39,072 nt of DNA from Spirochaetales bacterium. GTDB lineage: Bacteria > Spirochaetota > Spirochaetia > UBA9216. The stretch lies in NCBI GenBank assembly GCA_031273605.1, contig JAISRN010000068.1:1-39072 (forward strand), given 5' to 3'. The notes under the pieces were generated by a model. That model made no database searches. It saw nothing but the letters and a program-made list of their open reading frames with translations, and had not been told where the DNA came from. The translations under genes and the position numbers were made by a program. Every line of letters begins with the position of its first letter. Position 1 is the first letter of the stretch. Below are positions 8,986 through 16,696 of the stretch, one piece after another.

Positions 8986-9410
8986 ATCACGTACTCCCGA
9001 TCCATGGCTTCGCAGGATTGAACCAGGTCTTCCAGGGTAATGCCGTCTATGAGGTTGTTTATGGCCAGATAAAGCTCCTTCCAGGCCAGGCGGCGCTGGC
9101 AGCTATCTACCCTGGGGCAGGGGGCGCCGGTGAGGCACTCCACCGGTTCCAGGGAGGACTCCGCCGCCCGGAGGATGTCCCCCACCGAAATTTCCGCCGG
9201 AGGCTTGCCCAGAAAGTAGCCCCCCCGGGGGCCCCGGATTCCCCGGACAATGTCTACCCCCCGGAGGGGAATGAAAAGCTGCTCCAGGTAGCCGTCGGAC
9301 AGTTCGGTACTTTCGCCAATCTGCCGCAGACTGGCATACTCATTGGGGGGAAGAAAGGCCAGGTATAAAAGGGCCTCCAGGGAATAGCGTCCTTTAGTTG
9401 AAATTCTCAT
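8982..9410 (-). CDS. Rrf2 family transcriptional regulator with IscR-type cysteines
   Basis: A 142-aa Rrf2 regulator with winged helix (MRISTKGRYSLEALLYLA, then RGIRGPRGGYFLGKP). The segment ECLTGAPCPRVDSCQ has the C-x5-C-x5-C spacing of the cluster-ligating cysteines in IscR, so an Fe-S cluster or thiol sensor is likely. It lies between the trans-sulfuration enzyme (12 bp upstream) and a second Rrf2 gene (4-bp overlap). Known Rrf2 proteins in similar settings (CymR, IscR) repress sulfur or Fe-S genes, so autoregulation of this operon is a reasonable inference. Whether the two paralogues form heterodimers cannot be judged from sequence. Confidence 0.88.
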   Translation of the reverse strand: MRISTKGRYSLEALLYLAFLPPNEYASLRQIGESTELSDGYLEQLFIPLRGVDIVRGIRGPRGGYFLGKPPAEISVGDILRAAESSLEPVECLTGAPCPRVDSCQRRLAWKELYLAINNLIDGITLEDLVQSCEAMDREYVI

Positions 9411-9422
9411 GGTTTCCTCCCG

Positions 9423-10568
9423 CTAACCCAGGGCCTGATCAAAATCTTCAATAAGGTCCTGGGGATCCTCCAGGCCCAGGGACAGGCGGATCAGGGTGTC
9501 CGTAACCCCCAGCTTTTCCCGCTGGGCCGGGGGCATGGAGGCATGGCTCATCCGGACCGGATAGGAGGCAATGGTCTCCACGCTCCCCAGGCTTACCGCC
9601 GAGGCGGCCAGCTTGGTTTTGGCAAAAAAATTCAAAGCCTCTTCCCGGCTGCGGGTTTTGAAGGAGAGCACCGCCCCGGCCCCCCCGGCCTGCCGGGCGT
9701 TCAGGTCGTGGCCGGGGTGATCCGGCAAGCCCGGATAGTAGACCGCCTCTACCTTGGGGTGATCCTTTAGCCAGAGGGCCAGCCGCCCCGCGGAGGCGCA
9801 CTCGTAATCCATCCGGACTTTGAGGGTCTTGATCCCCCGGAGGACCAGCCAACTGTCCCAGGGGCCCGCAATGGCGCCAAAGCTGTTTTGTACATGGTAA
9901 ATCCGTCGGCCCAGCTCTTCCTCTGCCGCCACCGCCAGTCCCAAAACCGCATCGGAATGGCCCCCTAAAAATTTAGTGGCGGAGTGGAGGGAAATATCCG
10001 CCCCCAGGCTCAAGGGCTTTTGCAGGCAGGGGCTCATAAAAGTATTATCCACGATAGAAATGATCCCCGCCTCCCGGGCCAGGGCGCAGCAGCCCCTAAG
10101 ATCGGTAATTTTGAGGAGGGGGTTGGAAGGGGTCTCCAGGAAGAGCCCCCTAGTGTTGGGCCTTATAGCTCCGGCGACGGCCTGAAGGTCCGTGGCGTCC
10201 ACAAAGGTAACTTCCAGGCCCCAGCGCTTAAAAAAGGTGTTGAGGATTCGAAAGCTGCCGCCGTAAATGTCTTCCGCCGCCACCAGGTGATCCCCGGTGG
10301 AAAAGATCCCCAGGGTTGAGGCAATGGCGGCAATCCCGGACCCAAAGGCGCAGCCCCGCTTTCCCCCTTCCAGCAGGGCAATGGTTTGTTCCAGGGCCTC
10401 CCGGGTGGGGTTCCCCGACCGGGAGTAGTCGTATTTTTGGTTTTTGCTTAAATCTTCCTGATCGTAGGTGGAGGTTTGATAAACCGGAATTCCCAGCCCC
10501 CCGGTGTCTCCGCCGATGTTCCGATCCGTATCAAACCCGCTGTGAACACAGAGCGTTGATTCTTTCAT
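9423..10568 (-). CDS. Trans-sulfuration PLP enzyme (cystathionine gamma-synthase/lyase type)
   Basis: A Cys/Met-metabolism PLP enzyme of 381 aa. The PLP lysine is K199 in LHSATKFLGGHSD. Other family blocks are YDYSRSGNPTREALE, FGSGIAAI and ETPSNPLLKI. The start MKESTLCVHSG at 10568 is preferred, because reading on to 10631 would translate through a hairpin repeat in the leader. MetB, MccB/Cth and MetC-like lyases cannot be separated by eye. Co-transcription with two Rrf2 regulators fits a cysteine/methionine-responsive gene. The promoter is at 10640-10668 and a 62-nt hairpin element lies in the leader. Confidence 0.88.
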   Translation of the reverse strand: MKESTLCVHSGFDTDRNIGGDTGGLGIPVYQTSTYDQEDLSKNQKYDYSRSGNPTREALEQTIALLEGGKRGCAFGSGIAAIASTLGIFSTGDHLVAAEDIYGGSFRILNTFFKRWGLEVTFVDATDLQAVAGAIRPNTRGLFLETPSNPLLKITDLRGCCALAREAGIISIVDNTFMSPCLQKPLSLGADISLHSATKFLGGHSDAVLGLAVAAEEELGRRIYHVQNSFGAIAGPWDSWLVLRGIKTLKVRMDYECASAGRLALWLKDHPKVEAVYYPGLPDHPGHDLNARQAGGAGAVLSFKTRSREEALNFFAKTKLAASAVSLGSVETIASYPVRMSHASMPPAQREKLGVTDTLIRLSLGLEDPQDLIEDFDQALG

Positions 10569-10577
10569 GGTATATCC

Positions 10578-10639
10578 TATAAGAAAGATAGACAGGCAGT
10601 TCCCAAATCTGACATTGGGAAACTGCTTCATTTCTTATA
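10578..10639. repeat. GCAGTTCC hairpin repeat, copy 2 (in leader)
   Basis: Outer arms TATAAGAAA (10578-10586) and TTTCTTATA (10631-10639) enclose an inner stem GCAGTTCCCAA against TTGGGAAACTGC, with one bulged base and the core ATCTGACA. The inner hairpin matches copy 1 at 54-84 in arm sequence, core and orientation. It lies between the promoter and the start codon of the trans-sulfuration gene, so it is transcribed as 5' leader. Confidence 0.6.
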
Positions 10640-10668
10640 ACTATACTGTTAATTCTCGGAAAAATCAA
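10640..10668 (-). promoter_or_regulatory. Promoter of the trans-sulfuration/Rrf2 operon
   Basis: On the minus strand, -35 TTGATT (plus 10663-10668), a 17-bp spacer and -10 TATAGT (plus 10640-10645). The expected leader is about 65 nt and contains the hairpin repeat. Confidence 0.55.
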
Positions 10669-10674
10669 CTAGGT

Positions 10675-10693
10675 AAAGCCGGGCGGGCTTTTT
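10675..10693. terminator. Short hairpin after ptsH
   Basis: AAAGCC and GGCTTT pair across a 5-nt loop directly at the ptsH stop. On the minus strand no clear U-tract follows, so it may only stabilise the 3' end. It is a weak terminator candidate. Confidence 0.3.
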
Positions 10694-10976
10694 AAAGATC
10701 GTTAAAGCCTTCTTCGATGAGGGACACCAGGTTCTCCACCGCCTCCCTTTCATCGGGCCCCTGGGCGGTAAGTTCCACCGGGGTTCCCTTGTTCAGAATC
10801 ATGGTAACCACATGGACCACCGACTTGGCGGAACCGGATTTTACCGTCTCGCCCCTTTCGTCAAGTTTTTTTACGGTAATTTCCGAAGAAAAGGACTTGG
10901 CGGCCTTAACAAATTCGTTGGCCGTCCTGGCGTGGAGTCCGGTACGATTAATGATGGTAGTTTTTTTTGCGTACAT
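10692..10976 (-). CDS. ptsH: Phosphocarrier protein HPr
   Basis: A 94-aa HPr. The phosphorylated histidine is H15 in NRTGLHARTA (the usual HARP is HART here), and the regulatory serine equivalent is S52 in SGSAKSVVHVV, so control by HPr kinase remains possible. It accepts phosphate from EI and passes it to EIIA. The ATG overlaps the last base of the ptsI stop, so the two are coupled. It is the last gene of a seven-gene PTS operon. Confidence 0.93.
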   Translation of the reverse strand: MYAKKTTIINRTGLHARTANEFVKAAKSFSSEITVKKLDERGETVKSGSAKSVVHVVTMILNKGTPVELTAQGPDEREAVENLVSLIEEGFNDL

Positions 10977-12727
10977 CAGCTATGCACCCCTTGGTCTTCT
11001 GGATTTCTTCGCTTTTTTTCTTCTTCCTGCAAATAGGATTCCACCTCGGCGGCGGTGGCCAGGCTCAGGACCCGGTTTGCGATCCCCTCCGCATCCTTTA
11101 AGTCAAGCCGGGTAACCATGCGTTTAATCCCCGCCACCGATGAGGCGGACATGGAGAGTTTCCTTATTCCCAAACCCAGAAACACCATGGCCGCCCGGGG
11201 GTCCCCCCCCATTTCGCCGCAGACGGAAAGGGGTTTTCCGGCCTTGAGAAAAGCCTGGGAAGCGACATAGATCAGCCTAAACATGGCCGGATGAAAACTT
11301 TGATAATATTCGTTGAGTTCCGGATTCTGCCTGTCCACGGCCAGGAGGTACTGGCAAAGATCGTTGGTTCCGATGCTGGCAAAATCGACTTCCTCCACAA
11401 TCAGGTCCGCAATAAGGGCAATGGCGGGAATCTCGATCATAATGCCCACTTTAATGTCCGGGTTATACTCCAGCCCCTGTTCGTCCAGCTCTTCCCGGCA
11501 CTCCCGGATAATGGCCTTGGCCCGGCGCAGATCCTCCAGGCTGCCCACCATGGGAAGCATGATAGCCAGGTTGCCCCACACCGAAGCCCGGAGAGCCGCC
11601 CTAAGCTGGGTTTTAAAAAGGTCCTGCCTGGTAAAGCAGAGCCGCAAAGCCCGCACCCCCAAAAAGGGATTATCCTCCCGGGGCAGTTCCAGGCAGGGCA
11701 GAGTTTTATCCCCCCCTATATCCAGGGTTCGCAGGATAACCTGGCGGCTTCCAAAAACCTCCGCCGCCTTTTTGTAGGCCCGGAACTGCCGCTCCTCGCT
11801 GGGCAGGTCCTGGCCGGCCATAAACAGGAATTCCGAGCGGAAGAGGCCCACCCCGTCTGTCCAGGCTGCGCCTTCCAGCTCATCGTCATTGGTGGAGCCG
11901 ATGTTCAGGCAAACCTCAACGGTTTTTCCATCCCGGGTAACCCCCTTAACTCCCCGGAATTTTTCGGTTTCCGCCGCCTCCTGCAAAAAGGCCCGGCGGC
12001 GGGCCTCGTATTCCTCGATCTGCCCTTTGGCGGGGCCGATGATGAGGCGGCCCTCCAGGGCGTCCAGAATCACCTGGTCATTGTCCCGGATGGCGTCCAT
12101 CACATTACTGATTCCCAGGAGGGCCGGAATGCCGTAGCTCCGGGCAATGATGGCGGAATGGCAGGTTAGCCCCCCCACCTCGGTTACCAGCCCCAGGACC
12201 TTTGTCCGGTCCATGACGGCCGTATTGGAAGGGAAAAGCTCATGGGCAAAAACCACCGAGGGCTCCTTGATCTCCGAAAGGTTCCGGTGTTCCACCCCCA
12301 GCCAAAGCCGCAAAATGCGGTTTTTTACGTCCCTAAAGTCCGCCGCCCTTTCCATGAGGTACTGATCGTCCGCGGCGCTGACCATATCAATAAATTTTTC
12401 ATAAACCGTTTCCACGGCGTAATCCGGGGCAAAGTTTTGTCCGGTAATCAGGGTAAGAATATCCTTCCCCAGTTCCTCGTCATTGAGAATCTCCAGGTGG
12501 GCCTCGAAAATGGCGGCCTTCTCATTCTCGCCGGACTCCCCCAGCCCTTTAATGATGAGGGAAAGTTCTCCGGCGGCCTTATCCAGCACCTCCCGGTAGT
12601 GTTCAAGATTCCGGGGCAGTTCCTCTTTGGTAAGGAACCTTTCGGTAATCACCGGACGGAAGGGGATAAAAACAAAGGCTTTGCCCAGGGCGATTCCCGG
12701 GGAAACCGGGGGAGCTTGAAAGATCAT
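10976..12727 (-). CDS. ptsI: PTS enzyme I (PEP-protein phosphotransferase)
   Basis: A 583-aa EI, close to the usual 570-575. It takes phosphate from PEP onto H190 in GGLTCHSAIIAR and transfers it to HPr. The N-terminal HPr-binding helical domain, the swivelling phospho-His domain and the C-terminal PEP barrel (LRTLDIGGDKTLP, IGTNDLCQY, and the catalytic cysteine in SVCGEMGGDP) are all present. It starts 6 bp after the SAF-domain oxidoreductase and overlaps ptsH by 1 bp. Many treponemes are reported to keep EI and HPr without sugar EII, so finding EI inside a complete EII operon is notable. PtsP is excluded because there is no GAF domain. Confidence 0.95.
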   Translation of the reverse strand: MIFQAPPVSPGIALGKAFVFIPFRPVITERFLTKEELPRNLEHYREVLDKAAGELSLIIKGLGESGENEKAAIFEAHLEILNDEELGKDILTLITGQNFAPDYAVETVYEKFIDMVSAADDQYLMERAADFRDVKNRILRLWLGVEHRNLSEIKEPSVVFAHELFPSNTAVMDRTKVLGLVTEVGGLTCHSAIIARSYGIPALLGISNVMDAIRDNDQVILDALEGRLIIGPAKGQIEEYEARRRAFLQEAAETEKFRGVKGVTRDGKTVEVCLNIGSTNDDELEGAAWTDGVGLFRSEFLFMAGQDLPSEERQFRAYKKAAEVFGSRQVILRTLDIGGDKTLPCLELPREDNPFLGVRALRLCFTRQDLFKTQLRAALRASVWGNLAIMLPMVGSLEDLRRAKAIIRECREELDEQGLEYNPDIKVGIMIEIPAIALIADLIVEEVDFASIGTNDLCQYLLAVDRQNPELNEYYQSFHPAMFRLIYVASQAFLKAGKPLSVCGEMGGDPRAAMVFLGLGIRKLSMSASSVAGIKRMVTRLDLKDAEGIANRVLSLATAAEVESYLQEEEKKRRNPEDQGVHS

Positions 12728-12733
12728 CCGCTT

Positions 12734-14035
12734 TTACGCCCCTACAAAGAGGGCGTCCTGAAGTTTCCTGAGCTGAACCATGAGGCTTGACTCATCCAAT
12801 TCCACATCCCCATAGGTAACCAACTCTCCCTTTTTCACCGGCCTGAGCATCCTGGTCTTTTTATTCACCAGGCCCAGGGGCAGCACATTTTTTTCTTTGG
12901 CTTCGGCCGCGGAAATAAAGGTTCCCCGGAGGGTGAATCCTCCTATGCCGTCCAGGGTGTCTCCGGGGTTTAGGTCAATCTTAGCCACCGTACCCGTTTC
13001 GGCCACCAGGCCCATCCGGGGCACTATGGTGGGGATGTTATCAATAACCGCCTTGGCCGCGGAAAGGGGGGTTTCCAGGCTGCAAAGGTGGTAGGGCCGG
13101 TAGAGAACAAAATTGGGCCCCTCCCCCATGGAAAGGTAGTTAAGTTCGTGGAGAATATCCGGCTGGGTGGTGGAGATAATCACAAATACGCCGGGGGCCA
13201 CTCCGTTGATATATTCAATAACCTGATAGCTGTTTAAAATTCCCCCTTCGCTTTTCAGGCTTAAGAGCTTGGGCAGATCCTTAACCTGTCCGGAGGCGCC
13301 GTGGGCCCCCATAATATCGGGAAGAAAACCCGTGGCATTGGCCATGGCGGTCATTTCCACCATAGTTTTGGTTCCGTCCTTAAAAGAACAGAGCATTTTA
13401 GGGCTCATGTTCTTGCGCCCGGCCTCGGCGGCAACGGAATCCGGGGTACAGTCGTAATCAATGGCGTTATTCTTGCCCTTTCCCACAACCCGGACATCAA
13501 AGCCTAAGGCCTTGGCAAAATCGTAGATTTCGAGCACCGCCCCCGGTTCGTCCCCCGCGGAGCCGGTGTAAACAACCCCCGCGTTAGAAGCCAGCTTGTA
13601 GAGAATGTGTCCTATGCACACATCGGTTTCGACGTTAAGCATAACGATATGTTTTTGATTATTAATGGCGTCAATGGCTACCTTGGCCCCCACCTCCGGC
13701 ACCCCGGTGGCGTCGATGGCGCAGTCAATACTTTCGCATTTAGTGGCCAGTTCGTTGTTGGTGGTAACCACAAACACGCCCTGTTCAAGCAGCCTGTCCG
13801 CCTCTTCGACGGTGGAAGCCTCGGCAAAATCCTTACCCAGGGACAGGCCCGCCCGGAGAAAGGCATTAATGGCGTTTTCAATCTTGACATCCACCACCAC
13901 GGAGGGGCGCATGCCTTTCATGGAGAGCATCTGGCCTACCATGCCTCTCCCCATCTGTCCGGCGCCGACAATCCCGGCATAGATGGGCATGTCGTTTTTT
14001 TCTAATTCTTCAAGTTTATAATTCAATCCAAGCAT
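12734..14035 (-). CDS. SAF-domain NAD(P) oxidoreductase (COG4091 / DRL-like)
   Basis: A 433-aa two-part enzyme. A Rossmann fold of the homoserine-dehydrogenase type begins at about 19 (AGIVGAGQMGRGMV), followed by MLNVETDVCIG and GSAGDEPGA blocks typical of COG4091, and a C-terminal SAF domain (about 345-415). The ATG has GAGGTG upstream; an alternative ATG is at 13990. As I recall, this family includes the Brucella DXR-like enzyme DRL, a reductoisomerase of the MEP pathway, but members occur in varied catabolic operons and the substrate here is unknown. It lies between EIIA and EI genes of a glucitol-class PTS operon that has no sorbitol-6-phosphate dehydrogenase, so oxidation or isomerisation of the imported polyol phosphate is the natural hypothesis. 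Confidence 0.8.
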   Translation of the reverse strand: MLGLNYKLEELEKNDMPIYAGIVGAGQMGRGMVGQMLSMKGMRPSVVVDVKIENAINAFLRAGLSLGKDFAEASTVEEADRLLEQGVFVVTTNNELATKCESIDCAIDATGVPEVGAKVAIDAINNQKHIVMLNVETDVCIGHILYKLASNAGVVYTGSAGDEPGAVLEIYDFAKALGFDVRVVGKGKNNAIDYDCTPDSVAAEAGRKNMSPKMLCSFKDGTKTMVEMTAMANATGFLPDIMGAHGASGQVKDLPKLLSLKSEGGILNSYQVIEYINGVAPGVFVIISTTQPDILHELNYLSMGEGPNFVLYRPYHLCSLETPLSAAKAVIDNIPTIVPRMGLVAETGTVAKIDLNPGDTLDGIGGFTLRGTFISAAEAKEKNVLPLGLVNKKTRMLRPVKKGELVTYGDVELDESSLMVQLRKLQDALFVGA

Positions 14036-14104
14036 GATACACCTCGTTTAAGAAACAAAATTTCCCCGGGGCCTTAAAAAACCCGGAGCCAAAAGCGGGG
14101 CCGG

Positions 14105-14138
14105 CGGCAGTTCCGCAAGCAGGAAAGAGGAACTGCCG
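14105..14138. repeat. CGGCAGTTCC hairpin
   Basis: CGGCAGTTCC (14105-14114) and GGAACTGCCG (14129-14138) form a perfect 10-bp stem with a 14-nt loop, in the 151-bp gap between the EIIA and oxidoreductase genes. The arm shares GGCAGTTCC with the hairpins at 54-84 and 10596-10626 but the loop differs, so membership of that family is uncertain. It could act as an mRNA processing or stability element. Confidence 0.45.
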
Positions 14139-14186
14139 GCATAAAACTCTTAGAAACGCCCCTGTCAAATCATAAACAAAAATCCC

Positions 14187-14546
14187 TCACTTAAAAAAAA
14201 TCTCAAAAGGGTCCCCCGGCTTAACCTCGGGCATACCGTTTCCCTTTAGTTCAATGTGTCCGCCAATCTCCGGCTTATTTTTCCCGGTAAACTTAAAGGT
14301 ACAGTGCCCCATATTGCGCAGGGTATGATTGGCTTCTTCCCCCACGGCGGTAACCAGGTAGGTCTGATTTCCCAGGACGACCTTATCCCCCGGCTTCACC
14401 TCCCGGTCCAGGGGAACTATGGTGTGCAAAATTGACATTTCCGCCAATTCGGGAGGGGCATTGTCGTTAAAAACAATGAGAATCCCCTCCTCGGCAAAAT
14501 CAGACACCAGCTCGCCGATGGCGGTTATCTTGGATAGATAATCCAT
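14187..14546 (-). CDS. srlB: PTS glucitol/sorbitol-type EIIA
   Basis: A 119-aa EIIA of the Gut family. It receives phosphate from HPr and passes it to the EIIB part of the next protein. H41 in SILHTIVPL is the likely phospho-histidine, and the block VTAVGEEANHTLRNMGHCTFKF is typical of the family. It lies 23 bp downstream of the EIIBC gene. Substrate assignment to sorbitol is by family only. Confidence 0.93.
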   Translation of the reverse strand: MDYLSKITAIGELVSDFAEEGILIVFNDNAPPELAEMSILHTIVPLDREVKPGDKVVLGNQTYLVTAVGEEANHTLRNMGHCTFKFTGKNKPEIGGHIELKGNGMPEVKPGDPFEIFFK

Positions 14547-14569
14547 ACCGGTTTTAAGCTCAACAGCCC

Positions 14570-15541
14570 CTAGTAGGGCAGAAGGAAACTGGCCAGCCAG
14601 GCAATGACCACCGCCAGCGGGCCGGTAATCATCCGGGAAAAAAGCACCGCCGGAACGCCCACATTGATGGTCTCCGGTTCCGCCTCTCCCAAGGCCAGGC
14701 CCACAGGGACAAAATCCCCTCCTACCTGGGCGTCAATGGCAAAAAGCGCCGGAAGGGCCATGGCGGGTTTAATGTTCCCCGCGCCAATCTGCTCACCCAC
14801 CAGAACGCCGACAATCTGGGCAATAACCGCCCCGGGACCGATGATGGGGGAAATCACGGGAATTGCGCAGATAAACGATAGGATGATCATGCCGATCAGA
14901 TTGCCCGCCAGTGGGGAGATGCCCTTGGCAATGATGTTCCCCAGGCCGGTTCCGTTGATGATACCGATGATCACCGAAACAAAGGCCATGAAAGGCAGGA
15001 TGTGCCGGATAACCATGTCGATGGTATCCCGTCCGGCCTGAAAGAATTTGCCAACCACCCCTCCGACGGCCTTGCCGATTCGGATCAGGATGCTCTGCTT
15101 TCCGCTTGAACCGTCTTCTTTCACTTTGGTGTCCTCTTTTTCCGTGATTCCCGGGGCAGTGACAGGTTCGCTGCCGTCGGCATAACTCAGGTTTTCCGGT
15201 TTTACCCCGGAAACATAAATGTCTTCGGTAATGTACTTGGCCAGGGGTCCCGAAGGCCCGGTCTGCATGAGGTTTACCGTGGGGATTCGCTTTTTGGGAT
15301 AAACGCCGCACCGGGCGGTTCCGCCGCAGTCGATGATAACCACGGCAATTTTGTCCTCCGGAATGCCCGTGGAAAAACCGTCCCCCGCAGTGCCGCCGGT
15401 CATTTCGGCAATTTTTTTGGTGAGCCCGTCAATGCCGCCCCCGGTAACGGAGACGATCATGTTTTTTTCGTCCGTGGGCTGAATAACCAGGGGACCGCCC
15501 CAGCCGCCCCGCCCGGCGCTTATTTTAATGGCTTTATACAT
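14570..15541 (-). CDS. srlE: PTS glucitol/sorbitol-type EIIBC
   Basis: A 323-aa protein with an N-terminal IIB domain and a C-terminal membrane part. The IIB motif DCGGTARCGVYPKKRIPT carries C72, the likely phospho-cysteine, and C78. A linker with charged residues (about 118-150) leads to several membrane helices (about 180-320, including ILPFMAFVSVIIGI and LPALFAI). GGAGGT lies upstream of the ATG. It is 7 bp downstream of EIIC. The split of the permease over two polypeptides is normal for this class. Confidence 0.95.
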   Translation of the reverse strand: MYKAIKISAGRGGWGGPLVIQPTDEKNMIVSVTGGGIDGLTKKIAEMTGGTAGDGFSTGIPEDKIAVVIIDCGGTARCGVYPKKRIPTVNLMQTGPSGPLAKYITEDIYVSGVKPENLSYADGSEPVTAPGITEKEDTKVKEDGSSGKQSILIRIGKAVGGVVGKFFQAGRDTIDMVIRHILPFMAFVSVIIGIINGTGLGNIIAKGISPLAGNLIGMIILSFICAIPVISPIIGPGAVIAQIVGVLVGEQIGAGNIKPAMALPALFAIDAQVGGDFVPVGLALGEAEPETINVGVPAVLFSRMITGPLAVVIAWLASFLLPY

Positions 15542-15548
15542 CTGTCTC

Positions 15549-16064
15549 TTACCTCCGCTTCATAAACAGCAGGGTGAGCCGCTCGGTAACGATGCCCCGG
15601 ATGAGGATGACCACCACGCCCACAATAAAGTATAGAATAGCCAAGGCCCCCAGGGAATAGCCAAGGGCGGTGATACCTTGGGCTATTCCCAAATAAACGA
15701 AGAGCTCCCCCGCATTGGCATGGGGAAAGAGCCCGGTTATGGGGTGGCAGAAGGAAACCGCGGAATCGTAAAAGGCGGGTTTGTATTTTTCCTCCAAAAA
15801 GCGGCCAAAGGTGTAGGCCATGGGGTTACACAGGATAAACATAGAAAGCACCGGCAGCACGGTGTAGCGGAGCAGAAAGAATTTACTGCAACCTGCGGCA
15901 AACTTGTCCATTTTTTCCTGACCAATCAGGGCAATCAGGGCGTTCACAAAGGTAATCAAAACCACCAGGGTGGGAATGATCCCCGTTACCAGCCCCATAA
16001 AGTTCTGACCGCCGAGGTTAAACAGATTGATAAACCATTCTGCAGCCTTAGCTAGGGCATTCAT
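15549..16064 (-). CDS. srlA: PTS glucitol/sorbitol-type EIIC
   Basis: A 171-aa membrane permease subunit. The family blocks LGGQNFMGLVTGIIPTL and PITGLFPHANAGELFVYLG are clear, with about four membrane helices. I place the start at 16064 (MNALAKAAEW) because GGAGGAAATT sits directly before it. A further ATG at 16076 would put that ribosome site inside the gene. It lies 111 bp after gutM and 7 bp before EIIBC. Confidence 0.93.
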   Translation of the reverse strand: MNALAKAAEWFINLFNLGGQNFMGLVTGIIPTLVVLITFVNALIALIGQEKMDKFAAGCSKFFLLRYTVLPVLSMFILCNPMAYTFGRFLEEKYKPAFYDSAVSFCHPITGLFPHANAGELFVYLGIAQGITALGYSLGALAILYFIVGVVVILIRGIVTERLTLLFMKRR

Positions 16065-16082
16065 AATTTCCTCCATATCTTA

Positions 16083-16096
16083 TTGATTTCAATCAA
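16083..16096. promoter_or_regulatory. TTGATT-tc-AATCAA palindrome upstream of EIIC
   Basis: A perfect 6-bp inverted repeat with a 2-nt spacer, about 8 bp upstream of the srlA ribosome site in the gutM-srlA gap. It is a possible regulator site. No clear promoter was found with it. Confidence 0.35.
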
Positions 16097-16187
16097 ACAC
16101 CTTTAGTCATCTGAGAAGTTAATAACGCCCCCTCCTTTCCGGGCTTTTTAGTTTTTCCCTGCCAGACCAGTGTTTTGACTCGAAAAA

Positions 16188-16622
16188 TTAGAGCCCCGGG
16201 CGCTGGGGAGTCCCCTCCCCTTCTTCAAGGGCCTTGGCGTCCTTCCTTTTAAAATAGGCGTCCAGGGCTTCCACCGCCTGAATCAGGGCGCCCTTTTTTT
16301 TGCTCAAAACTGCAGGATCGTAGGGATGGCGGCGGCGGTAAATTTTTAAATCGACGCCGTCTTTCTCGATCCCAATGCGCCGGATGGCCTCCAGACTTAA
16401 GCCCCGGTACTCAGGAATTTCTTTAAACCGGGCAAAAACGGTGATCCCCTTCATGGCGCGAACCGAAAGGACCTGGTCCTGGTCCCGGTCGTAGGCCAGG
16501 ATCAGAAGCTCCCCCGGACCGATAACCCCCTTGCGCTGACCCACCCCCAGGGTTGCCTTGCCGCCTACGAGTTTCTTTACCGTTTTTTGATACTGCCGCA
16601 CCTGGAGGTAGCCTAAAAACAT
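16188..16622 (-). CDS. gutM: Glucitol operon activator-like protein GutM, N-terminus out of frame
   Basis: A GutM/SrlM-family protein, recognised from VGGKATLGVGQRKGVI and AMKGITVFARFKEIPEYRG. From the only in-frame ATG it has 144 aa, longer at the C-terminus than E. coli GutM. In-frame codons upstream of that ATG still encode the membrane helix expected at the N-terminus (SFIFLAVFCLLGLQ, joined to MFLGYLQ), but there is no ordinary start codon in that frame. A TTG at 16708-16710 with AAGGGG 5 nt upstream would give a full-length protein if one base were removed from the C8-T-G7 tract at 16681-16696. It is the first gene of the PTS operon, and family members are membrane-associated activators of glucitol genes. 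Confidence 0.8.
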   Translation of the reverse strand: MFLGYLQVRQYQKTVKKLVGGKATLGVGQRKGVIGPGELLILAYDRDQDQVLSVRAMKGITVFARFKEIPEYRGLSLEAIRRIGIEKDGVDLKIYRRRHPYDPAVLSKKKGALIQAVEALDAYFKRKDAKALEEGEGTPQRPGL

Positions 16623-16680
16623 TTGCAGCCCCAGGAGGCAGAAAACCGCTAAAAAAATAAAACTCCGGGAAATGGCGAAA

Positions 16681-16696
16681 CCCCCCCAGGGGGGGG
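16681..16696. other. C8-T-G7 homopolymer tract at the start of gutM
   Basis: On the coding strand eight C, one T and seven G follow the likely TTG start and separate it by one base from the GutM frame. It could be a phase-variable tract, a fixed mutation or a sequencing error. Confidence 0.5.

Noticed and set aside
10569-10631. N-terminal extension of the trans-sulfuration enzyme by 21 codons
   Set aside because: It would translate a hairpin repeat in the leader, and the family start MKESTLCVHSG is at 10568.
11291-12169. A 292-codon plus-strand frame
   Set aside because: It is antisense to ptsI, whose catalytic motifs are intact, and has no ribosome site or family resemblance.
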